A stretch of DNA of 64,000 bases from P52-10 sp041397365 (GCA_041397365.1 JAWKWT010000001.1:310001-374000), one strand, 5' to 3'; numbered from the stretch's first letter, positions 16,107-27,172 are shown. The notes: a model not told the origin generated them from the sequence alone. Numbers and translations: made by a program.

Positions 16107-17783
16107 CTAACCGAGCCAGCGCGCCATGAACCCCCGGAACCCGCCGGCCTGCGCCGCGACAGGGGTCTCGTCGACCCCCGAATCGGCATCGCGATCGTCC
16201 ACGCCGGGATCGTCCGGCGCGCGCATTAGCGGGATCACCGCCGGAATGGCGGTGGCGGGGCGGTCGGTCACCGTCACGATCCGCGGGCGGAACACCGGCA
16301 CCGGCCGTTCGGGCGCGGCTTCCGCCGTATTCTTCAAGGATTCCCCTGATTCGTCCTTCGAAACGTCCGCAGGCGCCACCTTTTCCGCCTCGACCGGCAT
16401 CGCGGGCGCATCGGCCGCATCCGTGGCTGGCGTCTCCGCCGGCGGCGGAGCCAGCCGGTCGGCCGGCGGGGGTTCGATCGGCTCGACGGCATGCGCCGAC
16501 GGCAGGGCGGCCACCGGCACGGTCCACTGGAACGCATCGAGGCGTCCGGTCACCGGCGACACCGGCCGCCACACCTCCGAGATAAAGCCATCGGCGGTCC
16601 AGACCGGGTCCAGCGCCGCATGCACCGCGCGCAGCGTCCAGGCCCGCGCCGCGCCCTCGTCGTCATGCTCGCCGCGCTCGATCTCCGCCATTAGCAGCGC
16701 CACGCGCTGGGTCGGCGCGGCCAGAAGCGGCGTCAGCGCCGCCCGTGCCAGCGCGAATTCGCGGGCATCGGCCGCGATGCGGGCGACGCCGAGTGCGCCT
16801 TCCGGATGATCCGGCGTCATCTCCGCCAGCCGCTCCATTCGCCGCAGCCGCTCCAGCGCGGAATCGCCGAGGCGCACATGGGCATAGGCCGAGGCGAGGT
16901 CGGGATGCGGCTGCGCCCGCCACGCAACCTCGACAAGCTGCATCGCCTTGCGCGTCTGCTGGTTCTCGCTCAGGAATTTCGCGGCGAGCACCACCGCCGG
17001 AATCAGCGTCGGCGCGAGCTTCACCGCTTCCATCACATTCGCCTTGGCGGCGTCGCGATCCGACGCCTGCGCTTCCAGCGCCCGCGCCGTCAGCAGCACC
17101 GCACGCTGGCGGCGATGCGTCGCGCGGTTGATCGCGCCGGAGGCGGCGTTGCGCTCGACGATGGCGAGCGCGCCACTCCAGTCGCCTTGCGCGCAGCGGA
17201 AGCCGAGCACGGCGTGCGAAGCCCACCCGGCCGAGGGCGTGATTTTCAGCGCCTCTTCGGCGGCCGCAAACGCATGCAGCGGATCGTCATTGCGCTGCGC
17301 CTCGATGAACAGCCCGCGCAAACCGAGCAGCCGTGTGTCGGCGCGCTCCGCCATCGCCCGGAACGCGCGCTGCGCGCTGTCGCGATCGCCGGAGAGCTGC
17401 GCCGATTGCGCCGCCAGCAGCAAGGTCAGCGGATCGTGGCTTGCGTTGCGCGCGGCGATATCTGCATGACGGCGCGCAGCCTCCGGATCGCCCGCACCGA
17501 TGGCGATCAGTCCCTTGGTGATCGCGTCGCGGCCGCGCCGGGTCTTGCGGGCGATGCGGGCCGTGCGCAGCCGCGCCGGAACCCGCAGCAGCCCAGACAA
17601 TATGGCCCAGACCGCCATCAGCACCGCCAGCGCGAGCAGCAGCGCGGCCATCGCCACCGGAACCGTGGTGCTGAGCCGCCAGCCGTCCCACAGCAGCGAG
17701 ACCTCGCCGCTCTGATCGGCGATCCAGGCGACGCCCAGCGCCACCGCGCCGATCCCGATGAGAAAGAGTACGATCCGGGTCAT
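16107..17783 (-). CDS. hemY: HemY-like heme biosynthesis-associated membrane protein
   Basis: 558 residues. Two N-terminal membrane helices (about 3-20 and 40-65) precede a cytoplasmic TPR-like helical region (85-410) with the conserved HemY_N phrase AITKGLIAIGAGDPEAARRHA. The C-terminal 140 residues are Pro/Ala-rich and low in complexity, common in rhizobial versions. This is the E. coli HemY-type protein encoded downstream of hemCD, not the Gram-positive coproporphyrinogen oxidase of the same name; its molecular role is uncertain. It ends the minus-strand operon hemC-hemD-mitofilin-like-hemY, with only 5 bases to the preceding gene. Confidence 0.88.
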   Translation of the reverse strand: MTRIVLFLIGIGAVALGVAWIADQSGEVSLLWDGWRLSTTVPVAMAALLLALAVLMAVWAILSGLLRVPARLRTARIARKTRRGRDAITKGLIAIGAGDPEAARRHADIAARNASHDPLTLLLAAQSAQLSGDRDSAQRAFRAMAERADTRLLGLRGLFIEAQRNDDPLHAFAAAEEALKITPSAGWASHAVLGFRCAQGDWSGALAIVERNAASGAINRATHRRQRAVLLTARALEAQASDRDAAKANVMEAVKLAPTLIPAVVLAAKFLSENQQTRKAMQLVEVAWRAQPHPDLASAYAHVRLGDSALERLRRMERLAEMTPDHPEGALGVARIAADAREFALARAALTPLLAAPTQRVALLMAEIERGEHDDEGAARAWTLRAVHAALDPVWTADGFISEVWRPVSPVTGRLDAFQWTVPVAALPSAHAVEPIEPPPADRLAPPPAETPATDAADAPAMPVEAEKVAPADVSKDESGESLKNTAEAAPERPVPVFRPRIVTVTDRPATAIPAVIPLMRAPDDPGVDDRDADSGVDETPVAAQAGGFRGFMARWLG

Positions 17784-17788
17784 GTGTC

Positions 17789-18970
17789 TTATTGCCCGGA
17801 TTTGGCGATCGCCGCCAGCGCATCGTTGGCGAAGGCGCGCGAAGCCGCCAGCGCCGCGTCCCGCGCCTCGAGCGATTTGAGCCAGGCTTGAATCTCCGGC
17901 TGCGCGGCCTGCGGCAGCTTCGCGACATCACGGCGCACGCCGGAGAGATCGTCCGATGCGCTCACCGCCGGCAAGGCCCGCTGCGGCACGGCGGCCAGCG
18001 CATCGGCGCGCTCGATCCGCACGAGTTTTGCGAAGCCGGCGCGCAGCCGGTCCAGCGCGCCCGCCTCCGGCGGCGTTGCCGCGGTGGCGCGCTGCGGCGC
18101 AGCGGTCTGGTTGACCTGTTCGAGGATCTCCACGATCCGGCGCAGATAGACCGTCTCGCCCGGAACGCCCCTGGCCGCGAAGGCGTCCAGCGCGGTCAGC
18201 GCCTGCGCATTGGCCGCGAGCTGCTTCGCCGCCGCCAGTTGGCCGACGAACGGCTCGCCGCGCGTCACGGCGCTATCGAGCGCGCTCGCCACCGCCAGCC
18301 GTCTGGCGTTGACGTCTTCCACCACCGCCGGCTCGCGCTTCGCCGTCTCCGCCTGAAGCGACTGGATCGATCGCGAGAGCCGGACGAGCTGCTCGTCGAT
18401 GCGCGCGAGATCGGGCGGCGCGGAAGGCGCTGCGGCCGTGTGCGCTTCCGCCTTCAAATCGTCGAGGGATTTGCCGGCCGCCGCCAGTTGCGCCTTCACC
18501 GCCGCCAGTTCGTCGCGCATCGTCACGAACGCGGCCTCGGCCGCTTCGGTTCGGCGTATCAACGCCGGATCGACGCTCGGCAAAGGCCGCACCGCCGCGG
18601 CAATCTCGGCCTTCGCCATTCGCGTGGCGAGCGCGTCGACATTCGCGCTCACGCCGTCGAATTGCGCGGCCGTGACCGGCGGCGAAGCCGGCGCAAATCC
18701 GTCGAACCAGAACCAGAGCCCGCCGGCGACGGCGAGCGCGACAACGCCGCCGCTGAGGCCCGCGAGCAGCAGGCCCGCGCCGCTTCGCGAGGCTCCTGGC
18801 GCAGGTCCTGACGGCGGAACATTCTCGTTTTCGGATTGCGAAGCCGTCTCCTCGGCTTCGGTCTTGTCGGCCGCGCGCTCGGTCACTTGCGACGCATCGA
18901 GATCGATGGTCGGCCCGGCATGCGCCGCCGCATCGCTCTTGCCGGTGCCTTCGGTTCGCTCGTCTGCCAT
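17789..18970 (-). CDS. Mitofilin/HemX-like inner-membrane coiled-coil protein
   Basis: 393 residues: an acidic cytoplasmic N-terminus (about 1-65), one membrane helix (about 67-90, GLLLAGLSGGVVALAVAGGLWFW), then a long periplasmic part rich in Ala, Glu and Lys heptads (about 110-215) that predicts coiled coil, and a helical C-terminus. This is the layout of alphaproteobacterial COG4223 proteins, relatives of mitofilin, found between hemD and hemY where gammaproteobacteria have HemX. A structural role at the membrane is likely; direct involvement in heme synthesis is not shown. The 52-base gap to hemD and 5-base gap to hemY support co-transcription. Confidence 0.85.
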   Translation of the reverse strand: MADERTEGTGKSDAAAHAGPTIDLDASQVTERAADKTEAEETASQSENENVPPSGPAPGASRSGAGLLLAGLSGGVVALAVAGGLWFWFDGFAPASPPVTAAQFDGVSANVDALATRMAKAEIAAAVRPLPSVDPALIRRTEAAEAAFVTMRDELAAVKAQLAAAGKSLDDLKAEAHTAAAPSAPPDLARIDEQLVRLSRSIQSLQAETAKREPAVVEDVNARRLAVASALDSAVTRGEPFVGQLAAAKQLAANAQALTALDAFAARGVPGETVYLRRIVEILEQVNQTAAPQRATAATPPEAGALDRLRAGFAKLVRIERADALAAVPQRALPAVSASDDLSGVRRDVAKLPQAAQPEIQAWLKSLEARDAALAASRAFANDALAAIAKSGQ

Positions 18971-19022
18971 GTCGACTCCTTCGCATTCCGACGCGCGACT
19001 GTAGCAGATTCGACGCAGGCCC

Positions 19023-19751
19023 CTAATTGGCGTTCCGCAAAGATACGGTCAGCGCCTCGAACAGGCTCGCTTCCGACGGCGAGCGCGCCGCCACGAGCCG
19101 CCTCGCGCCCTTTTCGCGCAACGCCGCCGCGATCGCTTCGGACAGGCATACCTGCGGTCGCGCGCGCGCAAAATCGCCGATCCCCGCGCGGTCGGCGGCG
19201 GAGAAAAAAGCGAGCGCGGTCCGCCGCGAATAATGCAGCACGGCCTCGATCGCGCCGCGAGCGAACGCTGCCTGGACATCGGCCGGCAGTTCCGTCCGCA
19301 GCGCCATGCGGTAGACCGGGATGCGCTCGACGGCGATACCGGCCTCACCGAGCGCCGCGCCAAGATCGCGGCTGATTTCGTCCGCCGACAGATACAGCAG
19401 CGGCTGCTCGCCCGGCGGCACGGTCGCCGTCACCATCGCCAGCAGGCTGACGGCATCGCCGCCCGCCGCGCGCACGTCGTCGAAGCCGGCAGCACGCGCG
19501 GCAATCGCCGTCGTCTCGCCCACGGCGAACACCGGCAGCGCGCGAAGATGCAGCATCGCAGGATGATCTATCATCGCGCGGACCGCGTTGGCGCTGGTCA
19601 GCAGCACGCCCCGCGCGAAACCTGCGTCGCATTGAAACGGCAGCGTCTCGAACACCAGCATCGGCGCAAGCAGCACCTGAAAGCCAAGCGCGCGCAGCGC
19701 ATCCGCCGATCTCTCATTGTCCGGCGCGGGGCGCGTGACGAGAACCGCCAA
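19023..19751 (-). CDS. hemD: Uroporphyrinogen-III synthase
   Basis: 242 residues of the HemD fold (two alpha/beta domains). The start AVLVTRPAPDNERSADALRALGFQ is typical, as are FTSANAVR-like LLTSANAVRAMI, FAVGETTAIAARAAGF and the late FFSAADRAG region. It closes hydroxymethylbilane into uroporphyrinogen III with ring-D inversion, the step after HemC. HemD is poorly conserved, so the identity rests on this pattern plus position: only 3 bases separate it from the hemC stop codon, indicating tight coupling in the heme operon. Confidence 0.9.
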   Translation of the reverse strand: MAVLVTRPAPDNERSADALRALGFQVLLAPMLVFETLPFQCDAGFARGVLLTSANAVRAMIDHPAMLHLRALPVFAVGETTAIAARAAGFDDVRAAGGDAVSLLAMVTATVPPGEQPLLYLSADEISRDLGAALGEAGIAVERIPVYRMALRTELPADVQAAFARGAIEAVLHYSRRTALAFFSAADRAGIGDFARARPQVCLSEAIAAALREKGARRLVAARSPSEASLFEALTVSLRNAN

Positions 19752-19754
19752 TCC

Positions 19755-20714
19755 TCACGCCCCCGCAAACAGCGTGAAGAATTTTTCGCCCGCCCGCTCG
19801 CGCACTTCTCGCGCTGCGTCCGCGCCAAGCTCCGCGCTGTCGCCGCGCGCGCCCTCGCGCACCGCCTCATACGCTTCCTGCCCGTCGGGCGAGACGATCA
19901 TGCCGCGAAAACGGACACGATCGCCCGCGACGATGCAATGCCCCGCGATCGGCGTGCGGCACGAGCCGTCGAGCAGCGCCAGAAACCCGCGCTCGGCCGC
20001 GACCGCGACCTCGGTGTCCTTGTCGTCGATCGCCGCCACCAGCGCATTGATGCGCGCATCGTCGCGCCGCGTCTCGATGGCGATCGCACCCTGCCCCGCC
20101 GCCGGCAGAAATTCGTGCGGATCGAAGATCGCCGTCGCCTTGTCCTGAAGGCCGAGCCGGTTCAGTCCGGCGAGCGCCAGAATCGTCGCATCCGCCTCGC
20201 CGCCTTCGAGCTTGCGCAGGCGCGTCTCGACATTGCCGCGAATGCTGACCAGCTCCAGATCGGGCCGCATCCGCGCGATGATGGCGCGGCGGCGCGGCGA
20301 GGAAGAACCCACGCGCGCACCGGAAGGCAACTCCGCCAGCGTTCGTGCCGACAGGCTGATGAACACATCGCGCGGGTCCTCGCGCGGAAGCCAAGACGCG
20401 AGCCACAGCCCGTCCGGCAGGAAGGTTGGGACATCCTTGGCCGAATGGACGGCGAGATCGATCTCGCCAGCGAGCAGCGCCTGCTCGATCTCCTTGGTGA
20501 ACAGCGCCTTGCCGCCGACCTCGTAGAGCGGCCGGTCCTGGATCGCGTCGCCCGAAGTCTTGATGACGCGGAGCGCGAACCGCTCCGCCGCCAATCCGTG
20601 CGCCGCCGCCAGCCGGTCGCGCACCTCATGCGCCTGCGCGAGCGCCAGCGGACTGCCGCGCGTTCCGATCGTCGCGACAATATCTGCGGGAGACGGTTCG
20701 GCAGACGATTGCAC
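19755..20714 (-). CDS. hemC: Hydroxymethylbilane synthase (porphobilinogen deaminase)
   Basis: 319 residues, the usual length. Family motifs are clear: GTRGSPLALAQAHEVRDRL at the N-terminus, LFTKEIEQALLAGEIDLAVHSAKDVPT with the substrate-binding region, RVGSSSPRRRA and RGNVETRLRKLE of domain 2, and LDGSCRTPIAGHC in domain 3, whose Cys holds the dipyrromethane cofactor. It polymerises four porphobilinogens into hydroxymethylbilane in the cytoplasm. It is the first gene of the minus-strand heme operon and divergent from tsaD (113-base gap), a layout common in Rhizobiales. Confidence 0.97.
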   Translation of the reverse strand: MQSSAEPSPADIVATIGTRGSPLALAQAHEVRDRLAAAHGLAAERFALRVIKTSGDAIQDRPLYEVGGKALFTKEIEQALLAGEIDLAVHSAKDVPTFLPDGLWLASWLPREDPRDVFISLSARTLAELPSGARVGSSSPRRRAIIARMRPDLELVSIRGNVETRLRKLEGGEADATILALAGLNRLGLQDKATAIFDPHEFLPAAGQGAIAIETRRDDARINALVAAIDDKDTEVAVAAERGFLALLDGSCRTPIAGHCIVAGDRVRFRGMIVSPDGQEAYEAVREGARGDSAELGADAAREVRERAGEKFFTLFAGA

Positions 20715-20827
20715 CTTCAGACCTCACAATGCTACGCCGGGCAACGCCCGGTTCGTGTCCCACAGGGAAACGCCGGTTTGACGGCTAACGCAAGAGCCAG
20801 CTTGAGGAATTTGTCCGGGACTGACGC

Positions 20828-21901
20828 ATGCTGGTGCTGGGAATCGAAACCACCTGTGATGAGACCGCCGCCGCTGTGATCGAACGCAGCGAGGATGGCG
20901 TCGGGCGCATTCTGTCGAACGTGATTCATTCGCAGATCGCCGATCACGCGCCGTATGGCGGCGTGGTGCCGGAAATCGCCGCCCGCGCGCATGTCGAACT
21001 GCTCGACGGCATCGTCGCTGCGGCGATGAAGGAGGCCGACATCGGCTTCGACCGGCTCGACGGCATAGCCGCCGCCGCCGGCCCCGGCCTGATCGGCGGC
21101 GTGATCGTCGGCCTGACCACGGCAAAGGCGATCGCGCTGGTCGTGGCCAAGCCGCTGATCGCCGTCAACCATCTGGAAGCACATGCGCTGACGCCGCGGC
21201 TGGTCGCCCCGCTCGCCTTTCCCTATTGCATGTTCCTCGTCTCCGGCGGGCATACGCAGATCGTCGCGGTGCTCGGCGTCGGCAATTATGTCCGGCTCGG
21301 CACCACGCTCGACGACGCGATCGGCGAAGCCTTCGACAAGGTCGCCAAGCTGCTCGGCCTGCCCTATCCCGGCGGCCCGCAGGTCGAGAAGGTTGCGGCG
21401 CGCGGAAATGCGGCGCGCTTCGCGTTTCCGCGGCCGATGCTCGGCCGCAGCGATGCGAATTTCTCGCTGTCAGGGCTGAAGACCGCCGTGCGGCAGGAGG
21501 CGGAACGCCACATGCCGTTGAGCGAAACCGACATCGACGATCTCTGCGCCGGCTTTCAGGCGGCGGTGATCGATTCGACCGCCGACCGGCTCAAAATCGG
21601 ACTGCAACAGTTCCGCGAACGGTTCGGCGCGCCGACCGCGCTGGTGGCGGCCGGCGGCGTCGCCGCCAATCAGGCGCTGCGGGCCGCGCTCGAAAACGTC
21701 GCGGCCTCGGCCGATACGAAACTGTCGCTGCCGCCGCCCGCGCTTTGCACGGACAATGGCGCGATGATCGCCTGGGCCGGCGCGGAGCGTCTCGCGCTCG
21801 GCATCAGCGATGCGATGGATGCCGCGCCCCGCGCGCGCTGGAAGCTCGACGAGCAATCGACGCCGCCCGCGCAGTTCGCCAACACGCGCGCAAACTTCTG
21901 A
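20828..21901 (+). CDS. tsaD: tRNA N6-adenosine threonylcarbamoyltransferase
   Basis: 357 residues of the Kae1/TsaD ASKHA fold. LGIETTCDETAAAVI opens the protein; HAHVELLDGIV and VNHLEAHALTP carry the metal-binding His residues; LVSGGHTQIV and LLGLPYPGGPQVEK are further signatures, and VAAGGVAANQALR lies near the C-terminus. It transfers the threonylcarbamoyl group to A37 of ANN-decoding tRNAs with TsaB/TsaE. It heads a plus-strand run, followed 10 bases later by gpsA, and is divergent from hemC. Confidence 0.97.
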   Translation: MLVLGIETTCDETAAAVIERSEDGVGRILSNVIHSQIADHAPYGGVVPEIAARAHVELLDGIVAAAMKEADIGFDRLDGIAAAAGPGLIGGVIVGLTTAKAIALVVAKPLIAVNHLEAHALTPRLVAPLAFPYCMFLVSGGHTQIVAVLGVGNYVRLGTTLDDAIGEAFDKVAKLLGLPYPGGPQVEKVAARGNAARFAFPRPMLGRSDANFSLSGLKTAVRQEAERHMPLSETDIDDLCAGFQAAVIDSTADRLKIGLQQFRERFGAPTALVAAGGVAANQALRAALENVAASADTKLSLPPPALCTDNGAMIAWAGAERLALGISDAMDAAPRARWKLDEQSTPPAQFANTRANF

Positions 21902-21911
21902 CAGGCCCCTT

Positions 21912-22904
21912 ATGCCCGCGCAAAAAACCATCTTCGTCGCCGGAGCCGGAGCCTGGGGCACCGCCATCGCCAATGCGGTGGCGAGCGCGGACCGCGACGT
22001 CATCCTGTTTGCACGCGATTCCGCTGCAGCCGAGCGCATCGCCACCTCGCGCACCAATCCGCGGCTGCCGGGCATCCGCGTCGACGACAATGTCGTGCTG
22101 ACCTCAAGCCTTTTCCGCGCGGCCGACGTCATGACGATCCTGCTGGCGATGCCGGCGCAGGAGTTGCGTGCGGGACTGACCGCGCTCGCGCCGCATCTGG
22201 CGAAGGGCGCGGTGGTGGTCGCAACCGCCAAGGGCATCGAGCGCGGCACGCGCAAATTCATGACCGAGATCATCGCCGAGATCGCGCCGCACGCGGTGCC
22301 GGCGATCCTGTCGGGTCCGAGTTTCGCCGACGATATCGCCCGCGGCCTGCCGACCGCGATCACCGTCGCATCGCAGGACGCGGCGAGCGCCGCGCATCTG
22401 GCGCACCGGCTCGGCACACAGGCGTTCCGCCCCTATCACACCACCGACGTTCGCGGCGTCGAGATCGGCGGCGCGGCGAAGAACGTGTTCGCGATCGCCG
22501 CCGGCATCGTCATCGGCCAGAAGCTCGGCGCCTCCGCGCTCGCCGCGATGACCACGCGGGCGTTCGCGGAGATGACGCGCTTCGGCGAGGCATTCGGCGC
22601 ACGCACGGAAACGCTGGCCGGATTGTCCGGTCTCGGCGACCTGATCCTCTCCTGCTCCAGCCCGCAATCGCGCAATCTCTCCTTCGGCATCGCGCTGGGC
22701 GCCGGCAAGCCGGCGTCGGAAGCCTCCGGCGGCAAGCTGGTCGAAGGCGCGTTCACAGCAGAAGTGCTGCTCGGCATGGCGAAGGATCGCGGCGTCGACA
22801 TGCCGATTACGCAAGCTGTCGTGTCGGTGCTCGGCGGAGAGTTGAGCGTGCAGGATGCGGTGACTATGCTGCTGACGCGGCCTTTCAAGGCCGAGGTTCG
22901 GTGA
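21912..22904 (+). CDS. gpsA: Glycerol-3-phosphate dehydrogenase [NAD(P)+]
   Basis: 330 residues beginning at the ATG at 21912; a longer upstream frame overlaps tsaD and is not needed. The Rossmann motif FVAGAGAWGTAIANAV binds NAD(P); PSFADDIARGLPTA and the substrate-site GGAAKNVFAIAAGIVIGQKLG with its catalytic Lys are intact, as is SGLGDLILSCSSPQSRN. It reduces dihydroxyacetone phosphate to sn-glycerol 3-phosphate for phospholipid synthesis. It sits between tsaD and the EVE-domain gene, whose start lies 10 bases after its stop, so the three are probably one transcript. Confidence 0.97.
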   Translation: MPAQKTIFVAGAGAWGTAIANAVASADRDVILFARDSAAAERIATSRTNPRLPGIRVDDNVVLTSSLFRAADVMTILLAMPAQELRAGLTALAPHLAKGAVVVATAKGIERGTRKFMTEIIAEIAPHAVPAILSGPSFADDIARGLPTAITVASQDAASAAHLAHRLGTQAFRPYHTTDVRGVEIGGAAKNVFAIAAGIVIGQKLGASALAAMTTRAFAEMTRFGEAFGARTETLAGLSGLGDLILSCSSPQSRNLSFGIALGAGKPASEASGGKLVEGAFTAEVLLGMAKDRGVDMPITQAVVSVLGGELSVQDAVTMLLTRPFKAEVR

Positions 22905-22914
22905 TGGAGCGGTG

Positions 22915-23328
22915 ATGGCCTATTGGCTGGTGAAATCGGAACCCGCCGCATGGTCCTGGGACCAGCAGGTGAAGGACGGCGCGAAGGGCACGGCATGGAC
23001 CGGCGTGCGCAATCACAGCGCCAAGCTGAACCTTCAGAAGATGAAGAAAGGCGAGAAAGCCTTCTTCTATCATTCCAACGAGGGCAAGGAGATCGTCGGC
23101 ATCGTCGAGATCGTGCGCGAGAGCTATCCCGATCCAACCGATGAAACCGGAAAGTTCGTGGTGGTCGATGTGAAGGCTGTCGAGCCGCTGAAAAAGCCGG
23201 TGACGCTCGCGCAGATTAAGACCGAGACGAAGCTCGCCGAGATGGCGCTCATCAAACTGTCGCGGCTGTCGGTGCAGCCGGTGACGGCGGAGGAATGGAA
23301 GATCGTCTGCAAGCTGGGCGGGCTTTAA
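22915..23328 (+). CDS. EVE domain protein
   Basis: 137 residues, a single EVE/PUA-like domain. YWLVKSEPAAWSWD, TAWTGVRNHSAKLNL, KGEKAFFYHSNEGKEIVGIVEI and KFVVVDVKAVEPLKKPVTLAQIK follow the standard order of bacterial EVE proteins (related to human THYN1). The domain binds modified bases in DNA or RNA; the bacterial housekeeping form has no settled role. A GTG three bases earlier is also possible, but the ATG gives the normal family start. It lies between gpsA and a methyltransferase gene and shows none of the signs of a defence-island EVE fusion. Confidence 0.93.
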   Translation: MAYWLVKSEPAAWSWDQQVKDGAKGTAWTGVRNHSAKLNLQKMKKGEKAFFYHSNEGKEIVGIVEIVRESYPDPTDETGKFVVVDVKAVEPLKKPVTLAQIKTETKLAEMALIKLSRLSVQPVTAEEWKIVCKLGGL

Positions 23329-23340
23329 GCCGCCGCCATC

Positions 23341-24012
23341 ATGAGCATCGCCGACGACAAGACCGCCTTCATCCTCGCCAACACGCGGCTGCGGCCGGTG
23401 CCGCTGACGCCGGAGCTGTCGCTGCACATCGCCGACGAGGCGGTGCCGCTATGGCGGAAGACCGAGGAGGATCTCGGCGAGATGGGACTGCCGCCGCCGT
23501 TCTGGGCGTTCGCCTGGGCCGGCGGACAGGCGCTGGCGCGCTACGTGCTCGATCACGCCGACCGGGTGCGCGGCAAAAGCGTGCTCGATCTTGCCGCGGG
23601 CTCGGGGCTGGTCGGCATCGCGGCGATGAAGGCGGGCGCGCGCGAGGTCTGCGCCGCCGACATCGATGCTTTCGCCTGCGCTGCGATCGCGATCAACGCG
23701 GACGTCAACGCGGTGACGCTGTCGGTGACGGATGGCGATCTCTTGGCGCGGCCCGAACAAGGCAGATGGGACGTGATCCTCGCTGGCGACATCTTCTATG
23801 AGCGCGACACCGCCGAGCGCGCCTTCGCATTTCTCACAAGGCAGGCGGACGCCGGCGCGACGATCCTGATCGGCGATCCCGGCCGCTCCTATCTGCCCAA
23901 AGACAGGCTGATCCATCTGCACGAATACAGTGTGCCGGTGACGCGCGAACTGGAAGACAACGAGATCAAGCGGACGGCGGTGTGGACACTCGCCACCGCT
24001 TCGCAGACATAA
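23341..24012 (+). CDS. Class I SAM methyltransferase, probable ETF-beta lysine methyltransferase type
   Basis: 223 residues. The SAM-binding motif is VLDLAAGSGLVGIAAMKAGA, the acidic loop is CAADIDAFACAAIAINADVN, and the post-motif is DVILAGDIFYERDTAERAF, close to the DxFY signature of lysine methyltransferases. FWAFAWAGGQALARYVLD before motif I is typical of the METTL20/ETFBKMT group, of which Agrobacterium and human members methylate the electron-transfer flavoprotein beta subunit. No ETF gene is in the window, so the substrate is an inference from family. It starts 12 bases after the EVE gene and is probably co-transcribed. Confidence 0.85.
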   Translation: MSIADDKTAFILANTRLRPVPLTPELSLHIADEAVPLWRKTEEDLGEMGLPPPFWAFAWAGGQALARYVLDHADRVRGKSVLDLAAGSGLVGIAAMKAGAREVCAADIDAFACAAIAINADVNAVTLSVTDGDLLARPEQGRWDVILAGDIFYERDTAERAFAFLTRQADAGATILIGDPGRSYLPKDRLIHLHEYSVPVTRELEDNEIKRTAVWTLATASQT

Positions 24013-24028
24013 CGGAGTCAATGGCGCC

Positions 24029-24472
24029 ATGTTCATGACGACGACCACCAACTTTCTCGTGATGCTGGGAGCTGCGATCGCGGCCTGGCTGTTCGGCGCG
24101 CTGTGGTACGGCACGCTCGGCCGGCAATGGGTGGCGGCGCAGGACACGACGATGGAGGCGTTCAAGGCGAAGCAGGCGGCGAAAGCCGGGCGGCTTTCGG
24201 CCAAACTCCCGTTCGTCCTGTCATTCGCCGCCGAACTGCTGATGGCCTATGTCCTGTACGGGCTCATGAAGCATGTCGCGCACACCAATCCGCTGAGCGT
24301 CGGCACCGGCATCGTCTCGGCGATCTTCGTCTGGCTGGGTTTCATGCTGACGTCGATGGCCGTCAACAACGCCTTCACCGGCCGGAAAATCATGCTCACG
24401 CTCATCGATGCCGGGCACTGGCTCGGCGTGATGCTGATCCTCGGCGCGGTGCTGGGGGCGTTTGCGATCTGA
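24029..24472 (+). CDS. DUF1761 membrane protein
   Basis: 147 residues with four membrane segments (about 6-26, 60-84, 90-112 and 122-145). ALWYGTLGRQWVAA after the first helix and SMAVNNAFTGRKIMLTLIDAGHWL near the end are hallmarks of DUF1761, a family of small integral membrane proteins with no assigned function. Two in-frame ATGs at 24029 and 24035 are possible; a GGAG sits before the first. It follows the methyltransferase gene by 16 bases. Confidence 0.88.
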   Translation: MFMTTTTNFLVMLGAAIAAWLFGALWYGTLGRQWVAAQDTTMEAFKAKQAAKAGRLSAKLPFVLSFAAELLMAYVLYGLMKHVAHTNPLSVGTGIVSAIFVWLGFMLTSMAVNNAFTGRKIMLTLIDAGHWLGVMLILGAVLGAFAI

Positions 24473-24596
24473 TCGCGATTCCACGACAAAAGTCCTACGC
24501 GATGCGGCTTGTCCGGCCGCGCCCGCCCGTCGCATAATGCCGCAACATCAAAATCCGGCGCGGTCCGCGCGCCGGCCGCGCAGCGTGGAGGAAAGC

Positions 24597-26541
<1,945 letters not shown>

Positions 26542-26547
26542 GCTTCG

Positions 26548-27165
26548 ATGTGGATTGGCGCAGATCCCGGTGGGAAAAACCGGTTCGGGATTGCGGTTCT
26601 TTACTCAGATGGGAGATTCGAGTCTGACTCGTGCTCCTCCTTCGAGGAAGCGTTCGAGTTTGTCCTTAGCAACGCTGGTGAGCTGACTCCATCCGCTATT
26701 GGAATTGATTGTCCTCTATGGTGGTCGATTGAGAAAGGCGGCGGTCGAGGGGTCGACCGCTGGCTTCGTAGTATCCCCGGGATACATGCAGGAACCGTCC
26801 AATCAGCCAACTCTCTTAAAGGAGCAGTACTTGTGCAAGGACTGCTCCTTGCGCGCCGAATGCGGGAAGAATTTCCTGAAATTGAAATCACCGAAACGCA
26901 TCCCAAGGCTTTGTTGAAGGCTTTTCCCTGGTTTTGTAGTTTTCCCCGTGGCTTCGACCTCTCAGGCCCGAACCCTTCTGATGAACATCAAAGAGATGCG
27001 TTGATTGGTGCCTTCGTTGCCCGCGAAGGCAGCCTTAGACGCTGGAAGAATGATCTAGCCGTTACTGCAAAAAGCAATAGCGACGTGCATCTCGGTTTGT
27101 TTGGAGATTGCCACTATTGGTGGCCTTCTGATGAGTGGCTCGCTCAGCGGAGCGAGCCACTCTAG
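26548..27165 (+). CDS. DUF429 RNase H-like protein
   Basis: 205 residues. WIGADPGGKNRFGIAVL opens an RNase H-like fold, with the first acidic residue at Asp5, and SAIGIDCPLWWSIE gives the second acidic strand around residue 55. EITETHPKALLKAF and DEHQRDALIGAFVA further match DUF429, a predicted nuclease family of unknown role. Its base composition is much lower in GC than its neighbours (sampled lines 43-55% against about 68% in acs), suggesting recent transfer. It starts 6 bases after the acs stop, and a terminator hairpin is built into its last codons. Confidence 0.8.
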   Translation: MWIGADPGGKNRFGIAVLYSDGRFESDSCSSFEEAFEFVLSNAGELTPSAIGIDCPLWWSIEKGGGRGVDRWLRSIPGIHAGTVQSANSLKGAVLVQGLLLARRMREEFPEIEITETHPKALLKAFPWFCSFPRGFDLSGPNPSDEHQRDALIGAFVAREGSLRRWKNDLAVTAKSNSDVHLGLFGDCHYWWPSDEWLAQRSEPL

Positions 27166-27172
27166 ATTTATT
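27133..27172 (+). terminator. Terminator hairpin overlapping the 3' end of the DUF429 gene
   Basis: A perfect 12-bp stem (GAGTGGCTCGCT with its complement at 27151-27162) with a 6-base loop lies inside the final coding codons; the TAG stop and an ATTTATTT tail follow at once. It therefore ends the transcript without any 3' untranslated region, just before the convergent enoyl-CoA hydratase gene. Confidence 0.7.

Noticed and set aside
22915..23328. EVE-domain gene as part of a defence system
   Set aside because: It is the short housekeeping form within a tsaD-gpsA run; no nuclease or restriction gene adjoins.
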